64,000 nucleotides of DNA from contig NZ_JNWV01000020.1 of assembly GCF_000716535.1 (NCBI RefSeq), forward strand, positions 186,001 to 250,000. The letters run 5' to 3'. The stretch's first letter is position 1, and every line of letters starts with the position of its first letter. Made by a program: the position numbers and the translations under genes. Under the pieces are notes generated by a model. It worked only from the letters and a program-made list of their open reading frames with translations. It searched no databases and had not been told where the DNA came from. Shown here in pieces: positions 54,569-62,379 of this stretch. The stretch comes from Streptomyces flaveolus (GTDB lineage Bacteria; Actinomycetota; Actinomycetes; Streptomycetales; Streptomycetaceae).

Positions 54569-56256
54569 GGGGCGCCCTCCTCACCGGGTGCGGCGGCGGA
54601 GCAGAAGCCGACGAACCGCTCGACGGCGGCCTCGGCCCGCTCGATGTCGCAGGGGGTCTGCCGCAGCAGCGAGACGGCCTGTTCGTAGAGCCGGTAGGCC
54701 GCCATGACCCGGTCGCCCTGCGCGGCGGCCCGCTGCCGGCACAGCGGCCACTCGGCGCCGACGCGGCCGAGGAGCTCCTCGCGGCGGCGCAGCCGGGCGT
54801 CGAGCAGGCCGACGGCCTGCTCCAGGCGCCGCCGGCGGCGGCCGACGGCGTCCTCGAAGGTGAACAGCCGTCCGGCGCGCGCGGGTCCGCGTTCCTGGTC
54901 GGGGGCGTGGTCGATCCAGGCGCGCAGCATCCGGCTGCGCCGGACGCCGGCCTCGGCCCGGTCGATGAGCTGCCGGGTGCCGGGCGGGGGCAGTACGCGG
55001 TCCCGGCGGGCGTCGAGCGCCGGCCCGAACTCGTCGGTGATCCGGTCGAGTTCGGTGCGCAGGCGGGCCCAGCGCTCGCGCAGCGGCCGGTGCACGAGGA
55101 ACTCCGCGGCCTGCTCCACCCGTTCGCCGGGGCCGCGGAACGCCAGCAGCAGCCGCGCGCCCTGCCGGGCGAGCCGGTCCAGCAGGCCGAGCAGGGCGTC
55201 GGGTTCGGCGGCCTCGTCGACGGCGACCAGGACGGCGGCGAGCGGGAGGCGCAGGGTGCCGAGCCGTTCGGGCCGGGGGTCGTCGCGGATGCCGAGGCGT
55301 TCGGCGATCCGGTCCATGACCTCCGCGGCCGTGAGTCCCTTGACGTCCAGGGCGAGGTCGTGGGCGCCGGCGGGGGGCACGGTCTCGGGCGGGTCGTGGC
55401 TGACGGCGCTGGTGTTGCGGTGGGTGCGCAGTTCGCGGTCGGCGAGGGTGACGGCCCGTTGCAGGGTCCAGGCGCGGTCGCCGCGTGCGGGGACGACGGT
55501 GACGAGCACCGGCCAGCCCTCGCCGCGGAACCAGGAGGCGAGTTCCGTGGCGAACGGGACGTCGAGCCGGCCGGTGGCCGCGCCGGTGCGGTTGCGCAGC
55601 CGGGGGTCGACGGCCTCGGCGCCGTCGGTCCAGGCGGCGGCCTGCGGCAGATGGCTGAGGATGGTCTCGGTGGGGCTCATGTAGCTGAAGGCGGAGCCCG
55701 GCCCCTCGTCCACGCTCAGGACGATGCCGATGACCTGGTCGGTGGCGTGGTCGACGACGCCGCCGCCGCTGAAGCCGTCGTCGGCGAGTTCCTCGGGGGT
55801 GAGCGGGCGCAGTTGCACCTGGCTGTCCCGGCCGCGCGCGGCGACCAGGGTGGCGCCGTGCCAGCGGCCGCCGTCGTCGCCGCGCGGAAAGCCGTACATG
55901 CTGACGGGTCCGTGGGGGGCGGCGAGCCGGTAGAGCCGCGTGGTGTGCTCGGCCGGCAGGGGTGCGGTCAGGCGCAGCAGGGCCAGGTCGCCGCTGCGGT
56001 CGCCGAAGGTGTCCTCGCTCTGGGGCACGTGTTCGTCCGGGCGGACGGTGGCGGCCACGGCGGCCAGGTGGGGGACGCCGACCAGGCGGACGGTGTAGCG
56101 GTGCCCGGGGCTGACGACGTGTGCGGCGGTGAGGACCCGTTCGGGGGCGAGCAGCACGCCCGCGCCCAGGACCCGGCCGTCCGGTGTCTCGATGCGCGCG
56201 ATCCAGGACGGTGTCCGTAAGCGCGATGCGACGACTCGCTCCCCCGTGCGCGTCAT
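54565..56256 (-). CDS. Cytoplasmic trypsin-like protease with long effector region
   Basis: 563 residues with no signal peptide. Trypsin-like domain at about 1-200: His46 in LTAAHVV, Asp90 in SGDLALLRL and Ser163 in DDGFSGGGVV, so the triad looks intact. About residues 215-390 form an alpha/beta region (ELASWFRGEGWPVLVTVVP, LPLAAVLVAVDEAAEPDALLGLLDRLARQGARLLLAFRG) that looks like a nucleotide-free P-loop relative; no Walker A is present. About 400-560 are charged helices, probably coiled coil. ATG 56256 is the natural start. First gene of the five-gene operon. The protease may be switched by phosphorylation or by the VWA protein; target unknown. Confidence 0.85.
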   Translation of the reverse strand: MTRTGERVVASRLRTPSWIARIETPDGRVLGAGVLLAPERVLTAAHVVSPGHRYTVRLVGVPHLAAVAATVRPDEHVPQSEDTFGDRSGDLALLRLTAPLPAEHTTRLYRLAAPHGPVSMYGFPRGDDGGRWHGATLVAARGRDSQVQLRPLTPEELADDGFSGGGVVDHATDQVIGIVLSVDEGPGSAFSYMSPTETILSHLPQAAAWTDGAEAVDPRLRNRTGAATGRLDVPFATELASWFRGEGWPVLVTVVPARGDRAWTLQRAVTLADRELRTHRNTSAVSHDPPETVPPAGAHDLALDVKGLTAAEVMDRIAERLGIRDDPRPERLGTLRLPLAAVLVAVDEAAEPDALLGLLDRLARQGARLLLAFRGPGERVEQAAEFLVHRPLRERWARLRTELDRITDEFGPALDARRDRVLPPPGTRQLIDRAEAGVRRSRMLRAWIDHAPDQERGPARAGRLFTFEDAVGRRRRRLEQAVGLLDARLRRREELLGRVGAEWPLCRQRAAAQGDRVMAAYRLYEQAVSLLRQTPCDIERAEAAVERFVGFCSAAAPGEEGAP

Positions 56257-56345
56257 GGACCTGAGGTTACTCCGCGTACCACTCCCGGTACTACTGGTGT
56301 GCACGGGGTTGTTGCGGAAGCCGGACACCACGATTCGAACGTGGT

Positions 56346-56364
56346 CTATACACGCGGTGTATAG
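56346..56364. promoter_or_regulatory. GntR-like palindrome between protease operon and deacetylase
   Basis: CTATACAC-GCG-GTGTATAG is a perfect dyad with 8-bp arms between two divergent genes. TATAGT (56361-56366) inside its right edge would be a good -10 for the deacetylase, giving a start of transcription at about 56372, on the first ATG. The dyad resembles GntR-family operators. Confidence 0.7.
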
Positions 56365-56371
56365 TCCCGGC

Positions 56372-57202
56372 ATGCCTCTTACCAGCGGGACGAGCCCGAC
56401 GCCGACGCACGCGACCACCTACGCACCCAGGAAGATGCGCGGGACGGGCCGAAGGTTGCGCGGTTGGGCGCTCGCGTCCGCCGCCGCCTGCCTGACGCTG
56501 ACCCTGTCCGGCTGCGCCGAGGTCGACACGACCGCCCCGAGCACCGCCCGCGCCGCGGCGGCCCACGGGGCGCCGGCCCGGTTCGGGACCGTCGACTGCC
56601 GCGAGGCCAAGTGCATCGCGCTCACCTTCGACGCGGGCCCCAGCGAGAACTCGGCGCGGCTGCTCGACATCCTCAAGGAGAAGAAGGTCCCGGCGACCTT
56701 CTTCCTGCTCGGCAAGCGGCACATCGAGAAGTACCCGGAGCTGGTCAAGCGGATGGCGGCGGAGGGCCACGAGGTCGCGAGCCACACCTGGGACCACAAG
56801 ATCCTCACCCGGATCTCGGACAAGGAGATACGTGAGGAGCTGAACCGGCCCGACGACGCGATCGAGCGGCTCACCGGGCACAAGCCGACGCTGATGCGCC
56901 CGCCGCAGGGCCGCACCGACGCCGACGTGCACAGGATCTGCAAGGAGCTGGGGCTGGCGGAGGTGCTGTGGAGCGTCACCGCCAAGGACTACACGACCAA
57001 CGACTCGGCGCTCATCACCAAGCGGGTCCTCGACCAGTCGTCCCGGGACGGGATCATCCTGCTGCACGACATCTACCCCGGGACCGTGCCGGCCGTGCCC
57101 GGCATCATCGACGCGCTCAAGGCACGCGGCTACGTCTTCGTGACGGTCCCCCAGCTGCTGGCCCCCGGCAAGGCCGAGCCGGGCAAGGTGTACCGCCCCT
57201 AG
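56372..57202 (+). CDS. Polysaccharide deacetylase lipoprotein
   Basis: 276 residues. After a basic N-terminus, a lipobox (LTLSGCAEV) ends the signal. The NodB domain (about 90-270) has LTFDAGPSENSARLLDIL (motif 1), SHTWDHKIL (motif 2, metal His) and RPPQGRTD (motif 3). Motif 1 is TFDAGP rather than TFDDGP, so one metal ligand is Ala; this variant occurs in other Streptomyces deacetylases. Likely removes acetyl groups from peptidoglycan or chitin-like polymers outside the membrane. Start: ATG 56372 could be leaderless; ATG 56435, with AGGAAG, gives a shorter and more normal signal peptide. Confidence 0.88.
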   Translation: MPLTSGTSPTPTHATTYAPRKMRGTGRRLRGWALASAAACLTLTLSGCAEVDTTAPSTARAAAAHGAPARFGTVDCREAKCIALTFDAGPSENSARLLDILKEKKVPATFFLLGKRHIEKYPELVKRMAAEGHEVASHTWDHKILTRISDKEIREELNRPDDAIERLTGHKPTLMRPPQGRTDADVHRICKELGLAEVLWSVTAKDYTTNDSALITKRVLDQSSRDGIILLHDIYPGTVPAVPGIIDALKARGYVFVTVPQLLAPGKAEPGKVYRP

Positions 57203-57217
57203 GACCCGTCCGCCCGC

Positions 57218-58231
57218 TCAGAACACCACCGACCAGCCCTCGCGGGAGGCCTGCTCGGCGGTGTAGGAGACGCCGTGGACCTTCAGGCCGGCCGCGTCGA
57301 GGAGTGTGATCTCGCCGCCCTGGTTGCCGAGCGGGGTGTCCGCGGTGAGCGGCACGGTGAGGCACTCGCCGGGCGCGAGCGGGGCCGTGGCCGGGACCGG
57401 CGAGCCGTGGCCGAGGCGGCTGACGATCCGCCAGCCGGTCGGATCGACGGTGTCCGGCGAGGCGTTGAGGAGGGTCACGGTCTCCGCCTCGGGAGCGGCC
57501 CCCTTCGGGTTGACCATCGCCGCGACGATCATCACGGGCTGCGCGCCGGTCGTGGGCCGGGTGCCGTCGACGTCCTCCAGGGTGTGCCCGGTGGTGTCGT
57601 CGGTGTGCCAGGACTGGCTCTGGAAGGCCAGGAAGATGCCGACCCAGCGGGACTGCGCGGGGAACCGCAGCAGAAGCCCGCCGTCCTGCCACACGCCGTC
57701 GTCGCCCTTGAACCGGCGGCTGTTGCCCTGGTTCATGTGGACGTCGTGCACGCCGTTGCCGGGCAGGAAGCCGAACACCTTGTCCTTGACGGCGGGTTCG
57801 GGGCCGAAGCGGGAGCCGAAGACGTACGCCCGCGCCTCCGGGTCCGCCACCGCGCGCTGGACGTAGTGGTCGAGGAGGTCGGCGAGGTCGTTGTCCGGTC
57901 CCTCGACGTCCGGCGGGAGCGTGCGCATTCCGGCCGGGTCGAAGAGGTTGCCGCGCACGAAGTCGAGGGTCGGGCCGCCGGGGCCGGCCGGCAGGGTGTT
58001 CCAGCCGCCGGGCAGGCCCTCCAGGGCGGCGGTCAGCGGGTGCCGGAAGTCGTCGGCGACCAGGTAGAGCAGTTCGGAAGGGTGCTCCTGGGAGAGCACG
58101 TTGACCGCGGCGCGGTAGTGCGTGCCGTGGTCGTCCGTGAGGTGGATCTGGTAGTGCGGTGTCTCCCGCGCGCCCTCACGCCGTGTCTCGACGACACGGG
58201 CGATGAGAACGCCGTAGTTCTTCACCGGCAT
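57218..58231 (-). CDS. DUF2278 family protein with lamin-tail-like C-terminus
   Basis: 337 residues. The N-terminal 220 match DUF2278 (PVKNYGVLIARVVETRREG, HYQIHLTDDHGTHYRAAVNVLS, DKVFGFLPGNGVHDVHMNQGN, and WVGIFLAFQSQSWHTDD). The C-terminal 90 look like a lamin-tail domain (VTLLNASPDTVDPTGWRIVS, LAPGECLTVPL, NQGGEITLLDAAG). No signal peptide, so probably cytoplasmic. The family's function is unknown to me. ATG 58231 has GGGGGAG nine bases upstream. Convergent with the deacetylase, 15 bases away. Confidence 0.85.
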   Translation of the reverse strand: MPVKNYGVLIARVVETRREGARETPHYQIHLTDDHGTHYRAAVNVLSQEHPSELLYLVADDFRHPLTAALEGLPGGWNTLPAGPGGPTLDFVRGNLFDPAGMRTLPPDVEGPDNDLADLLDHYVQRAVADPEARAYVFGSRFGPEPAVKDKVFGFLPGNGVHDVHMNQGNSRRFKGDDGVWQDGGLLLRFPAQSRWVGIFLAFQSQSWHTDDTTGHTLEDVDGTRPTTGAQPVMIVAAMVNPKGAAPEAETVTLLNASPDTVDPTGWRIVSRLGHGSPVPATAPLAPGECLTVPLTADTPLGNQGGEITLLDAAGLKVHGVSYTAEQASREGWSVVF

Positions 58232-58425
58232 GGCGATCGACTCCCCCGTGAGAACGGGCTGTTGGACCGGCCCGTGACCGGTAGCGCAGAAGCTGGATCC
58301 CCGTGGCGCCGCCCCGCGCACCCACTGTTCCAGAATACGACTCCGCACGGACACCTGCTACGCGAGCGGGACGGCGCGGCGGGTGAACGCGCAGGTTACC
58401 GGCCTCCCTTGCCTACGATCGTGCC

Positions 58426-58866
58426 GTGCCCACCTTCTCCTTCGAACGTACGGTCCCGCTCCCGCCCGACGAGGCGTGGCGCCGGCTCACGGACTGGCCG
58501 CGCCACGCCGACGCGGTCCCGCTGACCCGGATCAGGGTGCTCACGCCGCCGCCGACCCGCGAGGGCACGCGCTTCGTGGCCCGGTCGGGGCTCGGCCCGC
58601 TGGCCTTCGACGACGTGATGGAGGTGACGGTGTGGCGCCCGCCCGCCGACGGGATGCCCGGCCTGTGCCGGCTGGAGAAACGCGGCCGGCTGATCCTCGG
58701 CTGGGCGGAGATCGAGGTCCACCCGGGGCCCGGGGGCAGCAGCCGGGTGGTGTGGCGAGAGGACCTGAGCGTCCGCTTCCTCCCCCGGGCCTTCGACGGC
58801 CCGCTCACGTCGGCCTCCCGCCTGCTGTTCGGCCGGGCGGCGAACCATCTGCTGACCCGGGGCTGA
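58426..58866 (+). CDS. SRPBCC (START-like) family protein
   Basis: 146 residues that form one helix-grip domain: TFSFERTVPLPPDEAWRRLTDWPRHADAVPLTRIRVL, then FDDVMEVTVW, LGWAEIEVHPGPGGSSRVVWREDLSV and a C-terminal long helix. Such proteins bind hydrophobic ligands or modify polyketides, and many are of unknown role. Starts with GTG at 58426; TACGAT at 58414-58419 could be a -10, which would make the mRNA nearly leaderless. Convergent with the LysE-type transporter. Confidence 0.85.
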   Translation: MPTFSFERTVPLPPDEAWRRLTDWPRHADAVPLTRIRVLTPPPTREGTRFVARSGLGPLAFDDVMEVTVWRPPADGMPGLCRLEKRGRLILGWAEIEVHPGPGGSSRVVWREDLSVRFLPRAFDGPLTSASRLLFGRAANHLLTRG

Positions 58867-58894
58867 GCCGGGGGTGGGTGCGTCCGCGCGGCCC

Positions 58895-59533
58895 TCAGTC
58901 CTTGCGGCCCGTCAGGGCAACGGTCACGCCCAGGCCGATCATCGTCAGGCCGCCCGTGCCGCCGACCGCGGACAGGCGGCGGGGGGAGCGGGCGAACCAG
59001 TCGCGGGCGGCTGAGGCGGCCAGGCCCCAGACGGCGTCGGAGATCACCGCGATGGCGTTGAAGACCAACCCGAGCAGGAGCATCTGCGCCGGCACGTGAC
59101 CCTGCTCGCGGTCCACGAACTGCGGCAGCACCGCGGCGAAGAACACCATCGTCTTGGGGTTGGCCACGCCGACCGCGAAGCCCTCCCCCAGGGTGCGCAG
59201 GCCGCCGCGCGCCGGGCCGGAGTCCGCGACCGCGGCCCGCAGCGCGCCGCGCTGCCGCCACGCCTTGACCCCGAGGTACACGAGGTACGCGGCGCCCGCG
59301 AGCTTCAGCGCGGTGAAGACGAGGACCGAGCGCTCGACGACCGACCCGATGCCGAACGCCACAGCGACGACGAGCAGGTAGGCGCCGAGCGTGTTGCCGA
59401 CGACGGTGGTCAGCGCCGCGCGGCGGCCGTGCGCCAGCGCCCGTCCGATCACGAACAGCACGCTGGGGCCCGGGACGATGATGAGCAGGAAGGAGAGGAC
59501 GGCGAAGGCCGCCAGCCGGTCGGGGGACACCAT
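58895..59533 (-). CDS. LysE/RhtB-family exporter
   Basis: 212 residues and about six hydrophobic segments. The family signature is IVPGPSVLFVIGRALAHGRRAAL near the start and GFAVGVANPKTMVFFAAVLPQF in the middle. It should export an amino acid or similar small molecule. Starts at ATG 59533 (GTG 59530 is also possible). It lies 43 bases downstream of xdhC on the same strand and may be cotranscribed with it. Confidence 0.93.
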   Translation of the reverse strand: MVSPDRLAAFAVLSFLLIIVPGPSVLFVIGRALAHGRRAALTTVVGNTLGAYLLVVAVAFGIGSVVERSVLVFTALKLAGAAYLVYLGVKAWRQRGALRAAVADSGPARGGLRTLGEGFAVGVANPKTMVFFAAVLPQFVDREQGHVPAQMLLLGLVFNAIAVISDAVWGLAASAARDWFARSPRRLSAVGGTGGLTMIGLGVTVALTGRKD

Positions 59534-59576
59534 GCCGTCATGCAACACAGGCGCGACGGCGGTCGGCAAACCCTTT

Positions 59577-60728
59577 TCAGGCCACCGACCCGATCCGCCC
59601 CGCCGGCCGTGTCGCCGTGTCGTGGTGGATGGGCGTGTGCGCGCCGGTCAGCGACGCCCCGCTGCCCCCGCGCCGGCCCGCGACGATCTCCGCCGCGATG
59701 GACAGCGCCGTCTCCTCCGGCGTGCGGGCGCCGAGGTCCAGGCCGATCGGGGAGCGCAGCCGGGCCAGCTCCAGCTCGGTGACGCCGACCGCGCGCAGCC
59801 GCTCGCCGCGGTCGAGGTGGGTACGGCGGGAGCCCATCGCGCCGACGTAGGCGACCGGCAGCCGCAGCGCCAGCTTGAGCAGCGGTACGTCGAACTTGGC
59901 GTCGTGGGTGAGGACGCACAGGACGCTGCGGCCGTCGACCTCGGTGCGCTCCAGGTACCTGTGGGGCCACTCGACGACGATCTCGTCGGCCTCGGGGAAA
60001 CGGGCCCTGGTCGCGAACACCGGCCGGGCGTCGCACACGGTGACGTGATAGCCGAGGAACTTGCCGATCCGGACCAGCGCCGACGCGAAGTCGATCGCGC
60101 CGAAGACGATCATCCGGGGTGCGGGGACGGAGGACTCCACCAGGACCGTGAGCGGGGCGCCGCAGCGCGAGCCCTGTTCGCCGATCTCCAGCGTGCCGGT
60201 GCGGCCCGCGTCCAGGAAGGCGCCGGCCTCGGCGGCGACCGTGCGGTCCAGCTCGGGGTGGGCGCCGAAGCCGCCGTCGTACGACCCGTCGGGCCGGACC
60301 AGCAGGGCCCGGCCGCGCAGCTTTGCGGGGCCCTCGGCGATCCGCGCGACCGCCGCCGCCTCCCCTCGGGCGGCGGCGGCCAGCGCGGCCGCGAACACCG
60401 GCCGGGCGGGACCGTCCGCCCTGACCGGTGTGACGAGGATGTCGATGACGCCGCCACAGGTCAGGCCGACGGCGAAGGCATCCTCGTCGCTGTAGCCGAA
60501 GCGTTCGAGGACGGTGTGGCCGTCCTCCAGCGCCTGCCGGCACAGCTCGTACACGGCGCCCTCCACGCACCCGCCGGAGACCGAGCCGATCGCCGTGCCG
60601 TCGGCGTCCACCGCGAGGGCCGCGCCGGGCTGGCGCGGGGCACTGCCGCCGACGGCCACCACGGTGGCGACGGCGAAGTCACGGCCCTGCTCGACCCACC
60701 GGTTCAACTCCTCGGCGATGTCCAGCAT
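59577..60728 (-). CDS. xdhC: XdhC-family molybdenum cofactor insertion protein
   Basis: 383 residues in the XdhC/CoxI architecture. The N-terminal domain has GGSAPRQPGAALAV and SGGCVEGAV, with the CGG of LTCGGVIDIL (a conserved cysteine thought to handle sulfurated molybdopterin). The C-terminal Rossmann-like domain has VFGAIDFASALVRIGKFLGYHVTVCDARPVFA, LCVLTHDAKFDVPLL and YVGAMGSRRTH. It probably sulfurates and inserts the molybdenum cofactor into xanthine dehydrogenase, whose gene ends about 1.7 kb upstream. ATG 60728 has AAGGAGAC. Follows the NCS2 permease by 39 bases. Confidence 0.94.
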   Translation of the reverse strand: MLDIAEELNRWVEQGRDFAVATVVAVGGSAPRQPGAALAVDADGTAIGSVSGGCVEGAVYELCRQALEDGHTVLERFGYSDEDAFAVGLTCGGVIDILVTPVRADGPARPVFAAALAAAARGEAAAVARIAEGPAKLRGRALLVRPDGSYDGGFGAHPELDRTVAAEAGAFLDAGRTGTLEIGEQGSRCGAPLTVLVESSVPAPRMIVFGAIDFASALVRIGKFLGYHVTVCDARPVFATRARFPEADEIVVEWPHRYLERTEVDGRSVLCVLTHDAKFDVPLLKLALRLPVAYVGAMGSRRTHLDRGERLRAVGVTELELARLRSPIGLDLGARTPEETALSIAAEIVAGRRGGSGASLTGAHTPIHHDTATRPAGRIGSVA

Positions 60729-60767
60729 CTGTCGGTCTCCTTAAGCGGGTCGGAGGTATCGGGGTGG

Positions 60768-62225
60768 CTAGTGCACGCCCAGCCAGGCCTCGACGGGATG
60801 GAGGGCGAAGTAGACGAGGAAGACGACCGTCAGGCCCCACATGAAGGCGCCGATCTCGCGGGCCTTGCCCTGGGCCGTCTTGATGGCGACGTAGGAGATG
60901 ACGCCCGCGGCGACACCGGTGGTGATGGTGTACGTGAACGGCATCAGGACGACGGTCAGGAAGACCGGGATCGCGGTCGCGCGGTCGGCCCAGTCCACGT
61001 GCCGGGCGTTCATCAGCATCATGGCGCCGATGACGACCAGCGCGGCGGAGGCGACCTCCTGCGGCACGATCGCGGTGACCGGGGTGAAGAACAGGCAGGC
61101 CGCGAAGAACAGGCCGGTGACGACGGAGGCGAGACCCGTGCGGGCTCCCTCGCCGACGCCCGTCGCCGACTCGATGAACACGGTCTGGCCGGAGCCGCCC
61201 GCCACACCGCCGATCGCGCCGCCGGCGCCGTCGATGAACAGCGCCTTGGACAGGCCCGGCATCCGGCCCTTGTCGTCGGCCAGTCCGGCCTCGGTGCCGA
61301 CGCCGATGATGGTGGCCATCGCGTCGAAGAAGCCGGCGAGCACCAGGGTGAAGACGATCATGCCGATCGTCATCGCGCCGACCTCGCCCCAGCCGCCGAA
61401 CTCGACGTTCCCGAAGAGCGAGAAGTCGGGCATCGAGACGGCGCTGCCGTGCAGTTGGGGCGCGCCGTTGGCCCACTGCCCCGCGTCGATGACACCGAGG
61501 CCGTTGAGGACGGCGGCGACGACCGTGCCGGAGACGATGCCGATGAGGATGGCGCCGGGAACGTTCCGGGCCTGGAGCATGAAGATCAGCAGCAGGGTGC
61601 CGGCGAAGAGCAGCACGGGCCAGCCGGCGAGTTCCCCTGCGGTGCCGAGGGTGAGCGGGGTGGCCTTGCCCTGGTGCACGAAGCCGGCCTTGTAGAAGCC
61701 GATGAGCGCGATGAACAGGCCGATGCCCATGGTGATGCCGTGCTTGAGCGCGAGCGGGATCGCGTTCATGATCATTTCACGCAGGCCGGTGACGACCAGC
61801 AGCATGATGACCACGCCGTACATCACGCACATGCCCATGGCCTGGGGCCAGGTCATGGCGGGGGCGACCTGCGAGGACAGGACGCCGGAGACGGAGAGGC
61901 CGGCGGCGAGGGCGAGCGGTACCTTGCCGACGAGGCCCATCAGCAGCGTGGTGAAAGCCGCCGCGAACGCGGTCGCGGTGATCAGCGCCTTCTGGCCGAG
62001 CGTGTCCCCCGCCGCGTCCTTGCCGGACAGGATGAGGGGGTTGAGCAGGAGGATGTAGGCCATCGCCATGAAGGTGGTGATGCCGCCGCGCACCTCACGC
62101 GCGACCGTCGATCCTCTTCTGGATATGTGGAAGTACCGGTCGAGCCAGGACCGCCCGGCCGGGACGCGACTGCCTTCGCCGGCGTCCTCGGCTGCGGTCC
62201 TGGGCTCCACTGACTGCTGGGTCAT
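60768..62225 (-). CDS. NCS2-type purine permease, AzgA-like
   Basis: 485 residues with 12-14 membrane helices. It is of the AzgA (guanine/hypoxanthine) branch: REVRGGITTFMAMAYILLLNPLIL near the start, FVGSGQTVFIESATGVGEGARTGL-type block near 330 and DFFDAMAT-like GFFDAMATIIGVG near 280. It would import hypoxanthine, guanine or adenine with protons, giving substrate for the xanthine dehydrogenase beside it. ATG 62225 follows GGGAG. It lies between the XDH subunit (separated by a terminator at 62330-62352) and xdhC. Confidence 0.93.
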   Translation of the reverse strand: MTQQSVEPRTAAEDAGEGSRVPAGRSWLDRYFHISRRGSTVAREVRGGITTFMAMAYILLLNPLILSGKDAAGDTLGQKALITATAFAAAFTTLLMGLVGKVPLALAAGLSVSGVLSSQVAPAMTWPQAMGMCVMYGVVIMLLVVTGLREMIMNAIPLALKHGITMGIGLFIALIGFYKAGFVHQGKATPLTLGTAGELAGWPVLLFAGTLLLIFMLQARNVPGAILIGIVSGTVVAAVLNGLGVIDAGQWANGAPQLHGSAVSMPDFSLFGNVEFGGWGEVGAMTIGMIVFTLVLAGFFDAMATIIGVGTEAGLADDKGRMPGLSKALFIDGAGGAIGGVAGGSGQTVFIESATGVGEGARTGLASVVTGLFFAACLFFTPVTAIVPQEVASAALVVIGAMMLMNARHVDWADRATAIPVFLTVVLMPFTYTITTGVAAGVISYVAIKTAQGKAREIGAFMWGLTVVFLVYFALHPVEAWLGVH

Positions 62226-62329
62226 GGGCCAACTCCCAAGGTTCATAGGTGCACCCGTGCGGCGCCTTGTCCGGCACGGGATTTGGGATTGGACGACCCG
62301 GGGGACGGCCCGAGACGAACAGTGGGGGT

Positions 62330-62352
62330 CCGGGGGGACGAGGTCCCCCCGG
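62330..62352 (-). terminator. Terminator after xanthine dehydrogenase subunit
   Basis: CCGGGGGGAC-GAG-GTCCCCCCGG is a perfect 10-bp stem with a 3-base loop, 28 bases past the stop codon of the XDH subunit. It separates that gene from the AzgA-like permease on the same strand. Confidence 0.7.
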
Positions 62353-62379
62353 GAGATCACCGGTTGGATCCCCGAAGGG

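Noticed and set aside
56129..56371. Longer N-terminus for the deacetylase
   Set aside because: It would run through the divergent promoter and the 19-bp dyad, and it overlaps the start of the protease gene on the other strand.
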